Shown piece by piece: positions 18,663 through 27,532 of a DNA stretch of 64,000 nt (position 1 is its first letter; every line of letters begins with the position of its first letter). Below the pieces are notes generated by a model that worked only from the letters and a program-made list of their open reading frames with translations, had not been told where the DNA came from and did no database searches. Location: assembly GCA_004556565.1 (NCBI GenBank), contig SFGN01000008.1:35053-99052 (forward strand), read 5' to 3'. Both the position numbers and the translations under genes were made by a program. This DNA is from Lachnospiraceae bacterium (lineage in GTDB: Bacteria; Bacillota; Clostridia; Lachnospirales; Lachnospiraceae).

Positions 18663-19886
18663 TTATAGCTTTTCGGTCAGTTCTGCAATATGAGAACGCC
18701 AAATATTTGGCAGGTCTACATATCCAAATAGCGGGTCGCCCTTAAATGCTTGAATGCACCGCCTCATGCCGTTGTTGCCCCCGGTAAACAGATAGCTGTC
18801 AGTTTGTGAAATAAAATCGCCGTCCACAAACACCTTTGCGCCAGACGATACACGACTGAGTATGATTTTAGCCATATCAACCGTGACATTCTCAAATTCG
18901 GTCAAGAATAATATTTCATTATCCTTAATCTCACTACCACGGCACGCCGCCAAATCCAGCAACCGAATCTTACCCTGCTGAATCAGCATTTCCACCTGCA
19001 TCCGATCACCAAACTTAGAGGTCAAGATATTGCCTAACGCACCCGATAACAGCTTATCATTGACAGTACCGGGCAAATAACCTAATGCCTGCACACCACG
19101 CACCGCCACAGGATTACTCGCTATAACCACACGATCATATTTGTAAGTGTCTACAAGGTGCATAGCGGCAGTCAGAGCCAACAAAGTCTTACCAGAACCC
19201 GTCTTACCAGATATAAAGGTGACAGTATTGTTCATCAGACTATCAATGGCGCACCGCTGGAACTCGTCTTTGGGCTTAATCTTGTCCCCCATAGATACCG
19301 AACGTAGTTGTTTATTGTACACCGGCACAAATTCTTCGCCCGTCCAACGGAAACACTCACGCACTTCCATGTCTATATCTGCATAACAGATTAAATATTC
19401 ATTTGTCAAACATCCAAAGCGATTATCATCCAGTTGGTTCAAGAACGTCGCATATTCCGATTCAGCCATCACAACTTGTTTATAACCTGTGTAGACCTCA
19501 TCATCCGCAACGCGCTCAAAGCTCTGCATATTCAACCCAAACACCTGTGTGCCTATTAAGCGCATACACAAGTCTTGGCTATATACAATCTCACATGATG
19601 TTAAACACGCACTGGCTAATATCAGATTGTCGTTGGACAACGGCATAAAGTGTTTGTCCACTTCGGCCCGCACAGCCGTATCATCCACAACAACCGTATA
19701 TTCTTCTTTACGTTCGTCGAGTAGCCGCACCAATTTACGCGCCTGATATTTTAGTTCGCCAGACTTGCTATCACTGGTTTTGATATGTTCCAGTTCTGCC
19801 GCCGTCACACTGGATATGAAGAAATGCTCATTAAATGCCTGCTCCTGAGCAATGAGCAAAGCAGAAGTATCATAAAAAGCACCCAT
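18663..19886 (-). CDS. phoH: PIN-PhoH fusion ATPase
   Basis: The product is 407 residues. Residues 1-150 look like a PIN nuclease domain (FYDTSALL with Asp6, LSNDNLILASACL), followed by a PhoH-type P-loop ATPase with Walker A SGKTGSGKT near residue 230 and FLTEFENVTVDMAKIILSRV, the PhoH-typical Walker B region. PIN-PhoH proteins are RNA helicase/nucleases involved in RNA turnover. It sits in the tail operon beside ClpP and RuvC, two bases from the ClpP gene. Confidence 0.85.
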   Translation of the reverse strand: MGAFYDTSALLIAQEQAFNEHFFISSVTAAELEHIKTSDSKSGELKYQARKLVRLLDERKEEYTVVVDDTAVRAEVDKHFMPLSNDNLILASACLTSCEIVYSQDLCMRLIGTQVFGLNMQSFERVADDEVYTGYKQVVMAESEYATFLNQLDDNRFGCLTNEYLICYADIDMEVRECFRWTGEEFVPVYNKQLRSVSMGDKIKPKDEFQRCAIDSLMNNTVTFISGKTGSGKTLLALTAAMHLVDTYKYDRVVIASNPVAVRGVQALGYLPGTVNDKLLSGALGNILTSKFGDRMQVEMLIQQGKIRLLDLAACRGSEIKDNEILFLTEFENVTVDMAKIILSRVSSGAKVFVDGDFISQTDSYLFTGGNNGMRRCIQAFKGDPLFGYVDLPNIWRSHIAELTEKL

Positions 19887-19887
19887 A

Positions 19888-20514
19888 CTACATTACCTTG
19901 GACAAATCATCCAGTATCTCATCTACAACACCTTTTTCAATCTGCTCTGCGGCATTTAAATACCAGTCTTTTGCTTTTTTCTTAGAAAATTCTTTCTTAT
20001 CAATGCGAGTGCGGTTCAGCACAAATTCCTGCATAACCTCTACACTCTTTTTATAGGTGTTCATATATGCCTCAGTCTGCTCATACGTGCCAGACAAGCC
20101 CGACAAACTGCCTGTATGTATAAGCGCCTGCGAACGAGGCAGACAATACCTCTTATGCCCCGCCAGCAGAATCAACAGACCAGCCGACATAGAAATACCA
20201 GCATTGATGGTTATAATGGGCGTTTGACTGAGCGCACAAATATCCAAGAAGCTGAAAGTGCTATCCAAGTCTCCACCATAAGAAAATACCCAAATCACAA
20301 TCGGCTTGCGTTGCTCAACAGGCACGCCATTGTCCTGCCGATTGATGGCTATAATATTCCGCGCCAACTCTAACAAGGTCTCGTCTATGTCATAATCTAT
20401 CCAGAAACACCGATGATTGATAGCATTGTCATAATACGTTACCAATGCAGGGTCAGGGAGCTGCAAATTTTCCAGAGGGGAGGGGAGTGCTACTTTGACT
20501 TCGTTATCTGCCAT
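19888..20514 (-). CDS. ClpP-like serine protease
   Basis: The product is 208 residues, close to ClpP length. The catalytic triad can be placed: Ser108 in NAGISMSAGLLILLAG, His133 in ALIHTGS, and Asp183 in AKDWYLNAAEQIEKG. IWVFSYGGDLDSTFS is the oxyanion-loop region. It differs from ClpP head proteases because it is far from the capsid genes, which have their own protease at 27533. It may degrade host proteins or act with PhoH (inference). Confidence 0.8.
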   Translation of the reverse strand: MADNEVKVALPSPLENLQLPDPALVTYYDNAINHRCFWIDYDIDETLLELARNIIAINRQDNGVPVEQRKPIVIWVFSYGGDLDSTFSFLDICALSQTPIITINAGISMSAGLLILLAGHKRYCLPRSQALIHTGSLSGLSGTYEQTEAYMNTYKKSVEVMQEFVLNRTRIDKKEFSKKKAKDWYLNAAEQIEKGVVDEILDDLSKVM

Positions 20515-20532
20515 AAATGAAGGAAAACTCCT

Positions 20533-21009
20533 TTACTTTGTATTTGCGAGTTGGGAATACATTGCCACACCAATACAAATGGCTTCACATTCATCCTCGG
20601 TAGCGACAATACCAAACCGTTCTCGCACATAATTGACGCTTTGTTCTTTTAGCTGTTCTCGTTTGACCTTTGGCCCTTGTGCATAACCCAGCACACAACG
20701 CCACTCCACCGGCATAGGACTTACTATCGGTATGCAATGGCAATATGCCCAGCCAATGAGCATACCGCGTAAACCACTCAGCATAATCATAGTTTTATCG
20801 TTGGCCTGTTTTTGTACGCCCTCCACAGCAATGTAGTCGGGTTTGTACTGTTCAAATAGGGCCGCAATAGCCAAAAACATTTCCTTAGTGCGATGGTCAG
20901 GGTCTTTATCCTTAGAGAGATCAATTGCCTCATAATGTATTGGCACGCCATCATCCAACACAGCAACACCAGACACATTAGAAGCCTGATCGGTAGCTAT
21001 CAATCGCAT
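20533..21009 (-). CDS. RuvC-like Holliday junction resolvase
   Basis: The product is 158 residues with the RuvC/RNase H fold: ATDQASNVSGVAVLDD (first catalytic Asp7), YIAVEGVQ (Glu), and VATEDECEAICIGVAMY near the C-terminus, which supplies the last acidic residues. It is likely to resolve branched phage DNA during packaging. It overlaps the upstream small gene by 10 bases. Confidence 0.8.
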   Translation of the reverse strand: MRLIATDQASNVSGVAVLDDGVPIHYEAIDLSKDKDPDHRTKEMFLAIAALFEQYKPDYIAVEGVQKQANDKTMIMLSGLRGMLIGWAYCHCIPIVSPMPVEWRCVLGYAQGPKVKREQLKEQSVNYVRERFGIVATEDECEAICIGVAMYSQLANTK

Positions 21010-21248
21010 GAAGCACCACCTGCTATATGCGGCACAGATAGCTCATGGTTTTTCCATTTACGAAAAAGCTCTTTGGTGTCAGCCTTACGGAACACATAAA
21101 TAAGTTTGTTATCATACCCCAGAAATACATCATACAAATGCAAAGTGGGGTCATTTACCAGATACGCTACAACCTGATTTCTATTAACCAAGAACACCAT
21201 GTCAGCGTCATCGTATGGTATGCCGCCACAGGCAGGCATCGTCAACAT
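21000..21248 (-). CDS. Small hypothetical protein (DUF5659-like)
   Basis: The product is 82 residues, with an alternating strand/helix pattern including VFLVNRNQVVAYLVN, IYVFRKADTKELFRKWKN. It resembles the small DUF5659-type proteins often found among Firmicutes phage structural genes, and is loosely similar to the 29044 gene. AAAGGATG precedes the ATG. Function unknown. Confidence 0.6.
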   Translation of the reverse strand: MLTMPACGGIPYDDADMVFLVNRNQVVAYLVNDPTLHLYDVFLGYDNKLIYVFRKADTKELFRKWKNHELSVPHIAGGASCD

Positions 21249-21279
21249 TTTGTTTCATCCTTTCATGCGAGTAAAAAAT

Positions 21280-21306
21280 AGGGAAGCACAGTGAATGTAC
21301 TTCCCT
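21280..21306 (-). terminator. Terminator hairpin, second of a tandem pair
   Basis: On the minus strand GGGAAGTAC pairs with GTGCTTCCC and is followed by TATTTTTT. It lies about 110 bases downstream of the 21419 gene, after the stronger hairpin at 21385-21412. Confidence 0.65.
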
Positions 21307-21384
21307 ATAAGAAAAAACATACATTCAAAGCGCCACACCATTGCCCTTTTTCCATTACCACGTCATTACAGTGATAATCGAAAA

Positions 21385-21412
21385 AGAGCAATGGCGGTCA
21401 ATCCATTGCTCT
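21385..21412 (-). terminator. Strong terminator after the tail-tube gene pair
   Basis: AGAGCAATGG and CCATTGCTCT form a perfect 10-bp stem with an 8-base loop and a following TTTTTC on the minus strand, six bases after the stop of the 21419 gene. The 3' half, CCATTGCTCTTTTTC, can instead pair with GAAAAAGGGCAATGG at 21338-21352. This alternative fold could modulate termination. Confidence 0.8.
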
Positions 21413-21418
21413 AACATC

Positions 21419-21730
21419 TTAACGCCTACGCTTTTTCTCCTTGCGGCTGACAGCTTGCGGTGTTAATTTGTCATTAGTTTGTTTTAATAGCGGTGCAACA
21501 CACTTGTCCAACCCAATAACCGCAGTCGCAGTCGCAGGGTCTATGCCAAGAACGTCAAACATTTGCCGCGCCTCATCCACGGTAATATTACCAGCATGTA
21601 AGTCCAGCGCAATAATCTTCGCCTGATAATGCTCAGAGCAACAAGCAGAAGCACGCCAAGAACCCAATTTCACCGAATCGACGCAAGCGTCATAAGCAGT
21701 GCCGCACCACTGACATTCCAGCTTCGGCAT
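21419..21730 (-). CDS. Small Zn-binding tail-region protein
   Basis: The product is 103 residues. The N-terminus has CQWCGTAYDAC and SACCSEHY, a likely zinc-binding knuckle. The middle is helical and the C-terminus is very basic (RKEKKRRR). It is coupled to the tail-tube gene by a TAATG stop-start overlap, so the two are made in linked amounts. Function unknown. Confidence 0.65.
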   Translation of the reverse strand: MPKLECQWCGTAYDACVDSVKLGSWRASACCSEHYQAKIIALDLHAGNITVDEARQMFDVLGIDPATATAVIGLDKCVAPLLKQTNDKLTPQAVSRKEKKRRR

Positions 21731-22554
21731 TACGCTACATCGGGGATGACGAAGGTAAGCAGGTTCTTCTCCTCAGCGCAATAAGCAGGCATCGCCTTAA
21801 TAGTGAAGGGGTGCTTGCCATCGGTGGTCAGAGAGACATCTACGTTACCATCTACCTGAGCGTTATCGCATACAGCATAACCATAATACATGATTTCCTT
21901 ATTGCAGATGTCACGGAACAGGCACTCTATCATCAGACGGCCAGACTTAGCGGAGACCTCGGCATTGTCAACAACGCGAGAAGCTTTATTAGTCTCATTG
22001 GCCTCGTACTCATAGGCGATAAGGAATATATCGCCATCCTGAGAGCCAGTAGGAGGGGTGAAGGTGGTCTTATTGCCAGTAGTAGCCATGCTGAACTTAT
22101 CCGCAGTAGCAGTATCAGCAACGTACTCATACTTCTTAGCGATAGAACCGTCCTTATTCAGCTTATAAGCATACTTGGCTATACCAGTACCCAGACTGCC
22201 GGTGGCTATCTCATGCTTCAGCTCGTGCGTTGTCGCATCAGCCTTGTAGGTATAAGTCTCAAAACAAGGCACAGCGAACTTAACGGTGGCAGAAGAATCC
22301 TCAACACCGCTACCCCACTGAGCGCCAAGCAGAGCCATATCAAAGAAGGACGCATTACCGGCAATCTCCATGTTCTTAGCCTTTTCGATGGTCATAATAA
22401 CATTCTGCATAGCGTCCAGAACTTCATTGTTATCAACGGTGGCGTTCATGCTGACATCTTCAATCTGAGTCAGATTGAACAGAACAGCATCATCTGCACC
22501 GTCAAAGAAAAGCACTCGACGGATTTTATCAATAACGAAACTCGACTTGTTCAT
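21730..22554 (-). CDS. Probable major tail (tube) protein
   Basis: The product is 274 residues and beta-rich. Features that fit a tail tube protein are VLFFDGADDAVLFNLTQIEDVSM near the N-terminus, an insert domain (residues 110-190, FTPPTGSQDGDIFLIAYEYE), and the ending KNLLTFVIPDV. AAAGGAGAATATA is a strong ribosome site, and a strong terminator follows the pair, as expected for an abundant virion protein. The family match is by pattern and position only. Confidence 0.7.
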   Translation of the reverse strand: MNKSSFVIDKIRRVLFFDGADDAVLFNLTQIEDVSMNATVDNNEVLDAMQNVIMTIEKAKNMEIAGNASFFDMALLGAQWGSGVEDSSATVKFAVPCFETYTYKADATTHELKHEIATGSLGTGIAKYAYKLNKDGSIAKKYEYVADTATADKFSMATTGNKTTFTPPTGSQDGDIFLIAYEYEANETNKASRVVDNAEVSAKSGRLMIECLFRDICNKEIMYYGYAVCDNAQVDGNVDVSLTTDGKHPFTIKAMPAYCAEEKNLLTFVIPDVA

Positions 22555-22570
22555 TATATTCTCCTTTTAT

Positions 22571-23302
22571 TTATGTTTTAGGAAACTCACCCAGCCAGTT
22601 CAGATACTTTTTGTCTATTTTTGTGCTGTCCATAAACGGATTACTGTACATACCAGACAATAGCGATTGAGCAGAATTGATAAGCTGAATACGCTGTACA
22701 GCATCATAAAACTGGTAAATGGTGAGTTGCTGAACTGTTTGATGGTCGTATTTAAAACCTGCGCTGTTTACCATGGCAGAAATTAACGACACAAATGGCG
22801 ACCGATAGGGCTTACGTGCTGCGGCCTCACGGTCTTCCCTGTCCCAATCAATAAGCACCTGTTTGGTGCGCTCATTACCCGGCTTTTCTCTCTGCTTTTG
22901 CATCATGTGAGAAGCTGCTAAAAACTCAAACATCATACGGTGGATATTCCAATCAATCACCGTACCGTCTGGCCCGACTAAGCACATCTCGCCAACAGCA
23001 TTAGTGTCAGGAGTTAAAGCAGACAGGTTCAAATCTCCAAATAGAATAGAAGTTTTATCGGGAGTTAGAAAACGGTAAAAGGCGACAAAGACTTCAAAAT
23101 CTGTCACTTTGGTATAGTCAACGCCCATATCCCAAAGCACTGATTTCATATCGGACGGATACGCAGTCAACAAAGATACCATAGATAAGTAGTCGCGTTC
23201 ACCATAATCAATAATCTCACGCAATGTGGGCTGGCGTATCGTAATATGCTCATTCAGCACATACGGGTCGCCCATAAACATCTTAATCGTATCTAAAGGC
23301 AT
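22571..23302 (-). CDS. Hypothetical tail assembly protein
   Basis: The product is 243 residues from the ATG at 23302, chosen because a longer frame would overlap the upstream gene by 128 bases; GGGAG lies upstream. It is mostly helical (PTLREIIDYGERDYLSMVSLL, FEVFVAFYRFL, YQFYDAVQRIQLIN). It sits just before the tail tube gene. It resembles helical tail-chaperone-like proteins of some Firmicutes phages, but this is uncertain. Confidence 0.6.
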   Translation of the reverse strand: MPLDTIKMFMGDPYVLNEHITIRQPTLREIIDYGERDYLSMVSLLTAYPSDMKSVLWDMGVDYTKVTDFEVFVAFYRFLTPDKTSILFGDLNLSALTPDTNAVGEMCLVGPDGTVIDWNIHRMMFEFLAASHMMQKQREKPGNERTKQVLIDWDREDREAAARKPYRSPFVSLISAMVNSAGFKYDHQTVQQLTIYQFYDAVQRIQLINSAQSLLSGMYSNPFMDSTKIDKKYLNWLGEFPKT

Positions 23303-23795
23303 TAAGGGTTTCTCCCAGATTATTGTAATTCCCCACACGATACCGCAGAATACGCAACCTATAACCATCCATTGGCTCTTTGCAAGCCCCCGGAATACGC
23401 CTAACTTCACCTATGCCCAATGACAGATTATTGTTTACCAGCCTATCTATGGCCGCCGCAATAGCGTCACGCCGCACGCCGCCGTCCATTACCATCAACA
23501 CAGTCGGCACAAAAATCAAAATATCAACCTCATACCTCGCCACCGCGTTATTGATAATTTTATCGTCATATACTTCAATACCCACATGGCACTCAGCTTG
23601 CTCGGTTGACCCCGGCATAAAATCATACGGGTGTATCTGGTTAGTCAACTTAGAAGTCTGAATCAAATCAACGGCAGGCAACGGTTTACCGGTCGTGTTA
23701 GAGATTAAGTCTACACACTCACGGTCATGGACTATGAGATTGATAATCTTTTTTTTAATATCGGTATACTCAGAAAGGTTCGGCATTAAATCCAC
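23283..23795 (-). CDS. Putative tail terminator/completion protein
   Basis: The product is 170 residues, with an alpha/beta pattern that includes DIKKKIINLIVHD, DKIINNAVARYEVDILIFVP and YRLRILRYRVGNYNNLG. Position between neck genes and the tail tube fits a tail terminator. Both ends overlap the neighbouring genes, indicating coupled translation. No decisive motif is seen. Confidence 0.55.
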   Translation of the reverse strand: MDLMPNLSEYTDIKKKIINLIVHDRECVDLISNTTGKPLPAVDLIQTSKLTNQIHPYDFMPGSTEQAECHVGIEVYDDKIINNAVARYEVDILIFVPTVLMVMDGGVRRDAIAAAIDRLVNNNLSLGIGEVRRIPGACKEPMDGYRLRILRYRVGNYNNLGETLNAFRYD

Positions 23796-24505
23796 CCACC
23801 TCCCGGCTTATCTGTAGTGTCGTCCTCGGGAGCTATATAATCACAAATCATAAGCTCAACATTGTCTTTCGGAGAGTCTAATGATTCCAACATCTTGAGT
23901 TCAAGATACCGACCTCGGCCAAACGCACCATCCACACTGTCATTAGCAGTCACTACGTAGCACCGAAGATGTTTACTGCCATCCGGGTAATACAACACTT
24001 CGGTCGCAAGTCGTTTATCACGTTGCAAGCATCTGGTTTCCTCGTTGTAAGGTAGCCACACCTTAAACTGCTGGGCACCTACGTTACCGGTACTGGTGCC
24101 ATGAGTAGTGGTAGAATAAACGCCAGAGTCAAACACGCACCATGCATTGTGGATCTCGCTGGTGCCAAGCTGGAACTGAAGGTTAAGGTTGCATTGTTTG
24201 ATAAACCCCTTGAGGGTCACATCGTCCGTGTTACTGAGCTTTGTACAAAGCCAGATATAGCCATTCAGCTCAATTAGGTCGCCAATCATAATGTCAGAAT
24301 CATACGGCGCATTGAACCACTTTTCCTCCGGTGCATCAGAAGCCTTGATTAGCATACCAACCTTAACACCGCGCACAGTAGCGATCATCCACGCAGGATT
24401 AAGCGGCGCATCCAGCATAAAATCGGCACGAGCCTCAGCCACAGCCGCATCACGATCAGTGTGATGTTCGCCATAATACCGCTTGTGCAAACCCCAATTA
24501 ATCAT
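23786..24505 (-). CDS. Putative head-tail adaptor or stopper
   Basis: The product is 239 residues from the ATG at 24505, with GGCGGTGA upstream. It has an N-terminal helical part and a longer beta part (MIGDLIELNGYIWLCTKLS, QFKVWLPYNEETRCLQRDKRL, YLELKMLESLD). The GDLIELNG and YLCTK-type strands recall stopper proteins that shape the neck channel. Assigned mainly from position. Confidence 0.5.
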   Translation of the reverse strand: MINWGLHKRYYGEHHTDRDAAVAEARADFMLDAPLNPAWMIATVRGVKVGMLIKASDAPEEKWFNAPYDSDIMIGDLIELNGYIWLCTKLSNTDDVTLKGFIKQCNLNLQFQLGTSEIHNAWCVFDSGVYSTTTHGTSTGNVGAQQFKVWLPYNEETRCLQRDKRLATEVLYYPDGSKHLRCYVVTANDSVDGAFGRGRYLELKMLESLDSPKDNVELMICDYIAPEDDTTDKPGGGWI

Positions 24506-24806
24506 GACTATCACCGCCGTATCTATGCTTAATATGGTCGAGCAGATTTAGCATCTTAAACGTCTCGCGCTTAACGACAGCCACATCTGCCGCATCGTCC
24601 AGTCCGTTTATGGTGTTAACGATAGTGATATAGTCCGCATCATCACTCAGAGCAGGGAAGGTGAGACATGCCCCCTGCAACTCCAAGGACAATGTGCAGA
24701 GATAACATTCCAGATAAACAGTCTCGCCCGCAAGCTGTTGCTCTCGCATAGGCAAGATTTTGTAAATTCGCCCCGTCAGTAATTTCAGAAAAACACCTAT
24801 AGACAT
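24498..24806 (-). CDS. Small neck-region protein
   Basis: The product is 102 residues, helical at both ends, with a Cys-rich middle (YLECYLCTLSLELQGACL). The start at 24806 is favoured by GGGAGG five bases upstream. Stop and next start overlap by eight bases. A head-tail connector role is inferred from position only. Confidence 0.55.
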   Translation of the reverse strand: MSIGVFLKLLTGRIYKILPMREQQLAGETVYLECYLCTLSLELQGACLTFPALSDDADYITIVNTINGLDDAADVAVVKRETFKMLNLLDHIKHRYGGDSHD

Positions 24807-24816
24807 ACACACCTCC

Positions 24817-25251
24817 CTACATATGCAAGGAAGAGATGTCGCCGTTATGGTAGGTGTAAGACATCATGCGGTTACGGAATTTACGATTGAGCGCGTCCAA
24901 CATATCGTTCATGGACGCAAGTAGATTACCGCGAGAATGGTAGGTGTAATCCTTAGATGACATCCTATCCCGCAGGTTATCTTGATAACGAACACGGTGT
25001 TCAGTCCATCCGACAGCCATGCCCAAGGCGAGGATGTCCACCTCTATGTCGGTCAGGTCGTCCTTGAACTCGCCGTATTCCTCATCCCTATCCAATAAAT
25101 CATGTTTACAATAGGGAGCAAAGTTAGCTACCGCTTGCATCATATATCCATGCAACACAGCCTCGGCTTCCGCCTCAATGAGACAGAATAAGTCACTGTC
25201 ACGGAAATAAAACAACGCGGCATTATACACTGTTGAGTACGGCGTTGCCAT
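24817..25251 (-). CDS. Head-tail connector (adaptor-like)
   Basis: The product is 144 residues and almost wholly helical: VYNAALFYFRDSDLFCL, EVDILALGMAVGWTEHRV and LLASMNDMLDALNRKFRNRM. This matches the all-helix adaptor (gp6/gp15-like) that docks under the portal. The position after the capsid gene agrees. Confidence 0.6.
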   Translation of the reverse strand: MATPYSTVYNAALFYFRDSDLFCLIEAEAEAVLHGYMMQAVANFAPYCKHDLLDRDEEYGEFKDDLTDIEVDILALGMAVGWTEHRVRYQDNLRDRMSSKDYTYHSRGNLLASMNDMLDALNRKFRNRMMSYTYHNGDISSLHM

Positions 25252-25262
25252 TATTATGTCAC

Positions 25263-25910
25263 CTACATCTCAAAATCAACGTTCAGAGCTTTTTCGAGAG
25301 CACGTATAGCCCGCATGGAATCCAACTTACCTTCTTGGATAAGCTCTTGTGCCCGACGAGCAAGCTGCACCTTTTGTGATACGCCAAGCTTATTAACAAC
25401 TGCCACAATCTCCTCAGCAGACTTATTCAACAGACTGTCAAAATTACTGATAGAGACATTGGCAGTATAAAACTTCTTAGCATCTAACCATTCAAGTACA
25501 TTCTCATCATCGATTTCCCACCAGCCATTAGTGAAGAAAGCGGGTTGTGTATTACGGGCATTTTCCAACATATCCAGGGTCAAACGCTGCGTCTGACCAT
25601 ATTCACCCCACTCATACACACGATTGGTCAAAGAATCTTTATAAATCAGCGTGCCATACACCGCGCTACGCACAGGGATACGGGCTGATAGGTCAGGCTC
25701 CCAAACCTTGTCAGAAACATGGGCAGGGGAGAGGACTTCCGTTGTAGCATCATTCTTGTTTTGTTCTACGGAGTTTTCTACGGATTCCACCACTTTTTCC
25801 AGCGACTTTGGTGGAGTTTTTGACACTTTTTCCGCAGTTTTAGGGGCAGTGGGCTTAGTGTTTCCACTTTTACTTGTGCTCTTACTGGTACTCTTAGTTG
25901 TATTCGCCAT
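25263..25910 (-). CDS. Hypothetical head protein with low-complexity N-terminus
   Basis: The product is 215 residues. The first 50 or so are low-complexity Ser, Thr, Lys and Pro. The rest contains RIPVRSAVYGTLIYKDSL, QTQRLTLDMLENARN and a C-terminal helical hairpin (QLARRAQELIQEGKLDSM). It directly follows the capsid terminator. It is likely a head or neck component; the basic flexible N-terminus could touch DNA (inference). Confidence 0.55.
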   Translation of the reverse strand: MANTTKSTSKSTSKSGNTKPTAPKTAEKVSKTPPKSLEKVVESVENSVEQNKNDATTEVLSPAHVSDKVWEPDLSARIPVRSAVYGTLIYKDSLTNRVYEWGEYGQTQRLTLDMLENARNTQPAFFTNGWWEIDDENVLEWLDAKKFYTANVSISNFDSLLNKSAEEIVAVVNKLGVSQKVQLARRAQELIQEGKLDSMRAIRALEKALNVDFEM

Positions 25911-25932
25911 TACTATATCCTTTCATTCAAAA

Positions 25933-25953
25933 GGGCTACCCGAAGGGTAGCCC
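25933..25953 (-). terminator. Terminator with TTCG tetraloop after the capsid gene
   Basis: GGGCTACC pairs with GGTAGCCC around a CTTCG loop, followed by TTTTG on the minus strand, 16 bases after the capsid stop. It would make capsid mRNA more abundant than the downstream neck transcripts. Confidence 0.8.
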
Positions 25954-25968
25954 GTATGTCTATCTCGA

Positions 25969-26982
25969 TTAGGAGATGGTATAGCGACCCATAGCGCCGT
26001 TACCCATTACATAACCAACGCCATACTTCTGGCCGTATACGTAATCCTGAGTCAAATCCTGATTATCAAAATAGGAACTGAGATTGACCAGAGGATTACC
26101 CTCAATAACCAGTTTAATGGGCTTTACGGGGCCAGCCAGTACGCTCAATACATTGTCATTGAACAGGAAATCGTCCGTGCCAAGCTTATGTTGCTGGGCA
26201 ACCTTAATGGTGTTGGTGCCACGGAACTTGCCGTAGTAACCAATGTTATACATATCTTCTTTAGCAGAAGTAGCTTCAACACCAGAGGCCATCTTAGAAA
26301 GGCCAAGCATAGTACCATAAACGGCGGCGTTCTGACCGCTCTTGGCTTCTACATGCTGGATAAGGTTAATCATCTTGGTTTCATCCCAAGAACCAGTAAC
26401 ATCATAAGTAGCACCGCCAAACTGGGCTTGAGTGAGACCCTGCCAAGCGGCAGCTACATCCTGCCAGATATTCTGCTGGAAGGACCTGGAAACGTCACGG
26501 ATGCATTCGGCCATATTAGTCTCACCGGACATAATACGTTCCATTTCCTCATATATCTTGATAATGTGCCAAGAAGTGGGGATGGTTACACGCTCGGTGC
26601 CAGTGATACGCTGACGACGAACGGCCTGGTTGCCACCGGACACCCGAGATACCGTATACCAGTTAGCGTCTTCCACGCGGAACTCAGGCTTATCACCTTC
26701 GTTAACTATGCGAGTCTCAACGAGCTGCATAAACCACTCATTGCCATTCAGTCCATCTACGACGTTCTTCTTTATAATGGTCTCTATAAGAGCGAACAGC
26801 TTGGCGCACTTACCATCACGCACATCACGAATGTCAAAGTAAGTCTTGCCATTGTTAGCCGCTACAAGAGCCTTATATATCAGAGAATTGCCCTCATCGG
26901 CAGAAAACTGCTGGAGCTTGTTGTTATAGAGGTCAGTAGCGACCTGTGCAACATTATTGATGTCAGTTATATCGAAAGACAT
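25969..26982 (-). CDS. Major capsid protein
   Basis: The product is 337 residues from the ATG at 26982, which has AGGAGGTAAAATT directly upstream; a longer frame to 27015 overlaps this site and is unlikely. Strand and helix order, including WYTVSRVSGGNQAVRRQRI, VTIPTSWHIIKIYEEMERI and VYGTMLGLSKMASG, fits a HK97-fold major capsid protein. The order protease, decoration-like gene, this gene, terminator, connector supports it. Confidence 0.8.
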   Translation of the reverse strand: MSFDITDINNVAQVATDLYNNKLQQFSADEGNSLIYKALVAANNGKTYFDIRDVRDGKCAKLFALIETIIKKNVVDGLNGNEWFMQLVETRIVNEGDKPEFRVEDANWYTVSRVSGGNQAVRRQRITGTERVTIPTSWHIIKIYEEMERIMSGETNMAECIRDVSRSFQQNIWQDVAAAWQGLTQAQFGGATYDVTGSWDETKMINLIQHVEAKSGQNAAVYGTMLGLSKMASGVEATSAKEDMYNIGYYGKFRGTNTIKVAQQHKLGTDDFLFNDNVLSVLAGPVKPIKLVIEGNPLVNLSSYFDNQDLTQDYVYGQKYGVGYVMGNGAMGRYTIS

Positions 26983-27008
26983 AATTTTACCTCCTATATG
27001 TTGTCCTA

Positions 27009-27527
27009 TTAGCAAGTCTCTATGGCGTAGTAGATCTTGCCCTTCTTGGTGTAAATATCAATAATCTCACCAATCTTGGTAGAACCTTCAGTGTTGGAAG
27101 CAACAGCAAGCAACTTGTTGCCAGCCTGAAGTTCTACAACAGCACCTACAACACGAGCAGTAGTGCCATCAAGGACATCACCAGTTATAGCGAAAATCTG
27201 ATGAGGCTTCTCAAGGAGATAGCCACGAGAAATGGCATCAGCCTCATTGTAGAAATTGCCAAGATCGCCCTGAAGACGCTCGTCATATATCACTTCGGGA
27301 GAAGCGATCAGAGCAACGTTAGCTTTGTTACTATTCTTAGTGGGAACGGTGGCCTTGCGGACTTCGCGAGAACCAGTCTCAAGAGCGCCAACCAGAACCA
27401 CGCAACCATTGTCTATCTCGGCAGGGGTAAAAGTAGAACTGGCCTGAGTGCCATAGCGCAGGGATACCAGATCGACACCGTTAAAAGTGCCGGACATCTT
27501 TTCGGTAATGCAAATACCATGTGCCAT
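27009..27527 (-). CDS. Putative head decoration protein
   Basis: The product is 172 residues, beta-rich: MSGTFNGVDLVSLRYG, NGCVVLVGALETGSREV, DVLDGTTARVVGAVVELQAG and KIGEIIDIYTKKGKIYYAIE. This pattern resembles head fibre and decoration proteins that lie next to the capsid gene. AGGAGGATT precedes the ATG. The family is not certain. Confidence 0.6.
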   Translation of the reverse strand: MAHGICITEKMSGTFNGVDLVSLRYGTQASSTFTPAEIDNGCVVLVGALETGSREVRKATVPTKNSNKANVALIASPEVIYDERLQGDLGNFYNEADAISRGYLLEKPHQIFAITGDVLDGTTARVVGAVVELQAGNKLLAVASNTEGSTKIGEIIDIYTKKGKIYYAIETC

Positions 27528-27532
27528 TAGTT

